Under the pieces are notes generated by a model that did no database searches, was not told the origin of the DNA, and saw only the letters and a program-made list of their open reading frames with translations. Positions 19,968 to 20,132 of a stretch of DNA of 20,132 bases are shown here, one piece after another. This DNA is from CAZSBG01 sp964605145 (lineage in GTDB: Bacteria > Zhuqueibacterota > Zhuqueibacteria > Thermofontimicrobiales > Thermofontimicrobiaceae): positions 1-20,132 of the forward strand of contig CAZSBG010000115.1 in assembly GCA_964605145.1 (NCBI GenBank), read 5' to 3'. Position 1 is the stretch's first letter. Each line of letters opens with the position of its first letter. Made by a program: the position numbers and the translations under genes.

Positions 19968-20132
19968 ATGTTGAAAAAATTTCTTATCATCGGCGGCAGT
20001 GACGCGGGAATCAGCGCCGCGCTGCGGGCAAAAGAGATTGACCCAGATGTGGAAATCACCATGGTTTTAGCCGACCGTTACCCGAATTTCAGCATCTGCG
20101 GTCTGCCGTTTTATTTGAGCGGCGAAGTGACT
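19968..20132 (+). CDS. FAD/NAD(P)-dependent disulfide oxidoreductase, CoA-disulfide-reductase-like (partial, 5' end)
   Basis: The first 55 codons of a flavoprotein; the rest lies beyond the window. The FAD-binding Rossmann start is FLIIGGSDAGISAALRAKE (residues 5-23; the usual GxGxxG reads GGSDAG). At residues 42-50 is SICGLPFYL with Cys44 in the place of the single active-site cysteine of CoA-disulfide reductases and NADH oxidases/peroxidases. GAGG lies 4 nt before the ATG. Members often carry a C-terminal rhodanese domain, and such enzymes are frequent in arsenic and sulfur gene clusters. Here it follows the thioredoxin, CcdA and permease genes on the same strand, suggesting a thiol-redox role in the cluster. 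Confidence 0.85.
   Translation, partial: MLKKFLIIGGSDAGISAALRAKEIDPDVEITMVLADRYPNFSICGLPFYLSGEVT

Overview
This window of about 20 kb most likely comes from a bacterium of the Fibrobacterota-Chlorobiota-Bacteroidota side of the tree, such as a KSB1, Calditrichota or Ignavibacteria-like lineage. The main clue is the first gene. It encodes a secreted protein ending in the 'QNFPNPFNP' FlgD-like sorting-signal domain, preceded by an 'LPVELTSF' fibronectin-like module typical of those groups. Lineage is an inference; there is no rRNA or other marker gene here. The intergenic DNA is unusually rich in palindromic and short tandem repeats.

Layout. (1) Positions 210-3279, minus strand: a secreted sorting-signal protein and a TlpA-like thioredoxin. 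(2) Positions 3349-4705, minus strand: a small toxin-antitoxin island. It has a Phd-type antitoxin overlapping a PIN-domain toxin, a small acidic protein, and an addiction-module antitoxin whose usual toxin is missing. A nested palindromic element sits where that toxin would lie. (3) Positions 4780-5600: no intact gene, but several repeats and a 117-bp asparagine-codon-rich stretch that looks like the template repeat of a diversity-generating retroelement (DGR). No reverse transcriptase is present. (4) Positions 5628-13487, minus strand: two large paralogous STAND NTPases (NB-ARC-like core plus TPR array) on either side of a DUF4143-type AAA ATPase. One carries an N-terminal TIR domain and the other an unrecognised N-terminal region. 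Their C-terminal coding DNA is identical over 330 bp, which points to recent gene conversion. Defence against phage or other invaders is the likeliest role. (5) Positions 14020-20132, plus strand: an arsenic and redox cluster. It holds an ArsR repressor, an ArsC arsenate reductase, an Acr3 arsenite exporter, a small CPNC thioredoxin, a CIPC thioredoxin lipoprotein, a CcdA-type membrane thiol transporter, an ArsP/SO_0444-type permease, a degraded Acr3-like remnant, and the start of a CoA-disulfide-reductase-like flavoenzyme that runs off the end.

How the genes may work together. In the arsenic cluster ArsR would release its promoter when As(III) binds its CVC motif, ArsC would reduce arsenate, and Acr3 would export arsenite. 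The Trx-CcdA-Trx lipoprotein set looks like a route for passing electrons across the membrane, perhaps supporting the permease. In the STAND region two sensors with closely related C-terminal repeats but different N-terminal modules suggest effector swapping after duplication. Several repeats lie inside coding sequence, including a 7-bp tandem repeat and a 106-bp repeat element in both STAND genes and a palindrome at the 3' end of the thioredoxin lipoprotein gene.
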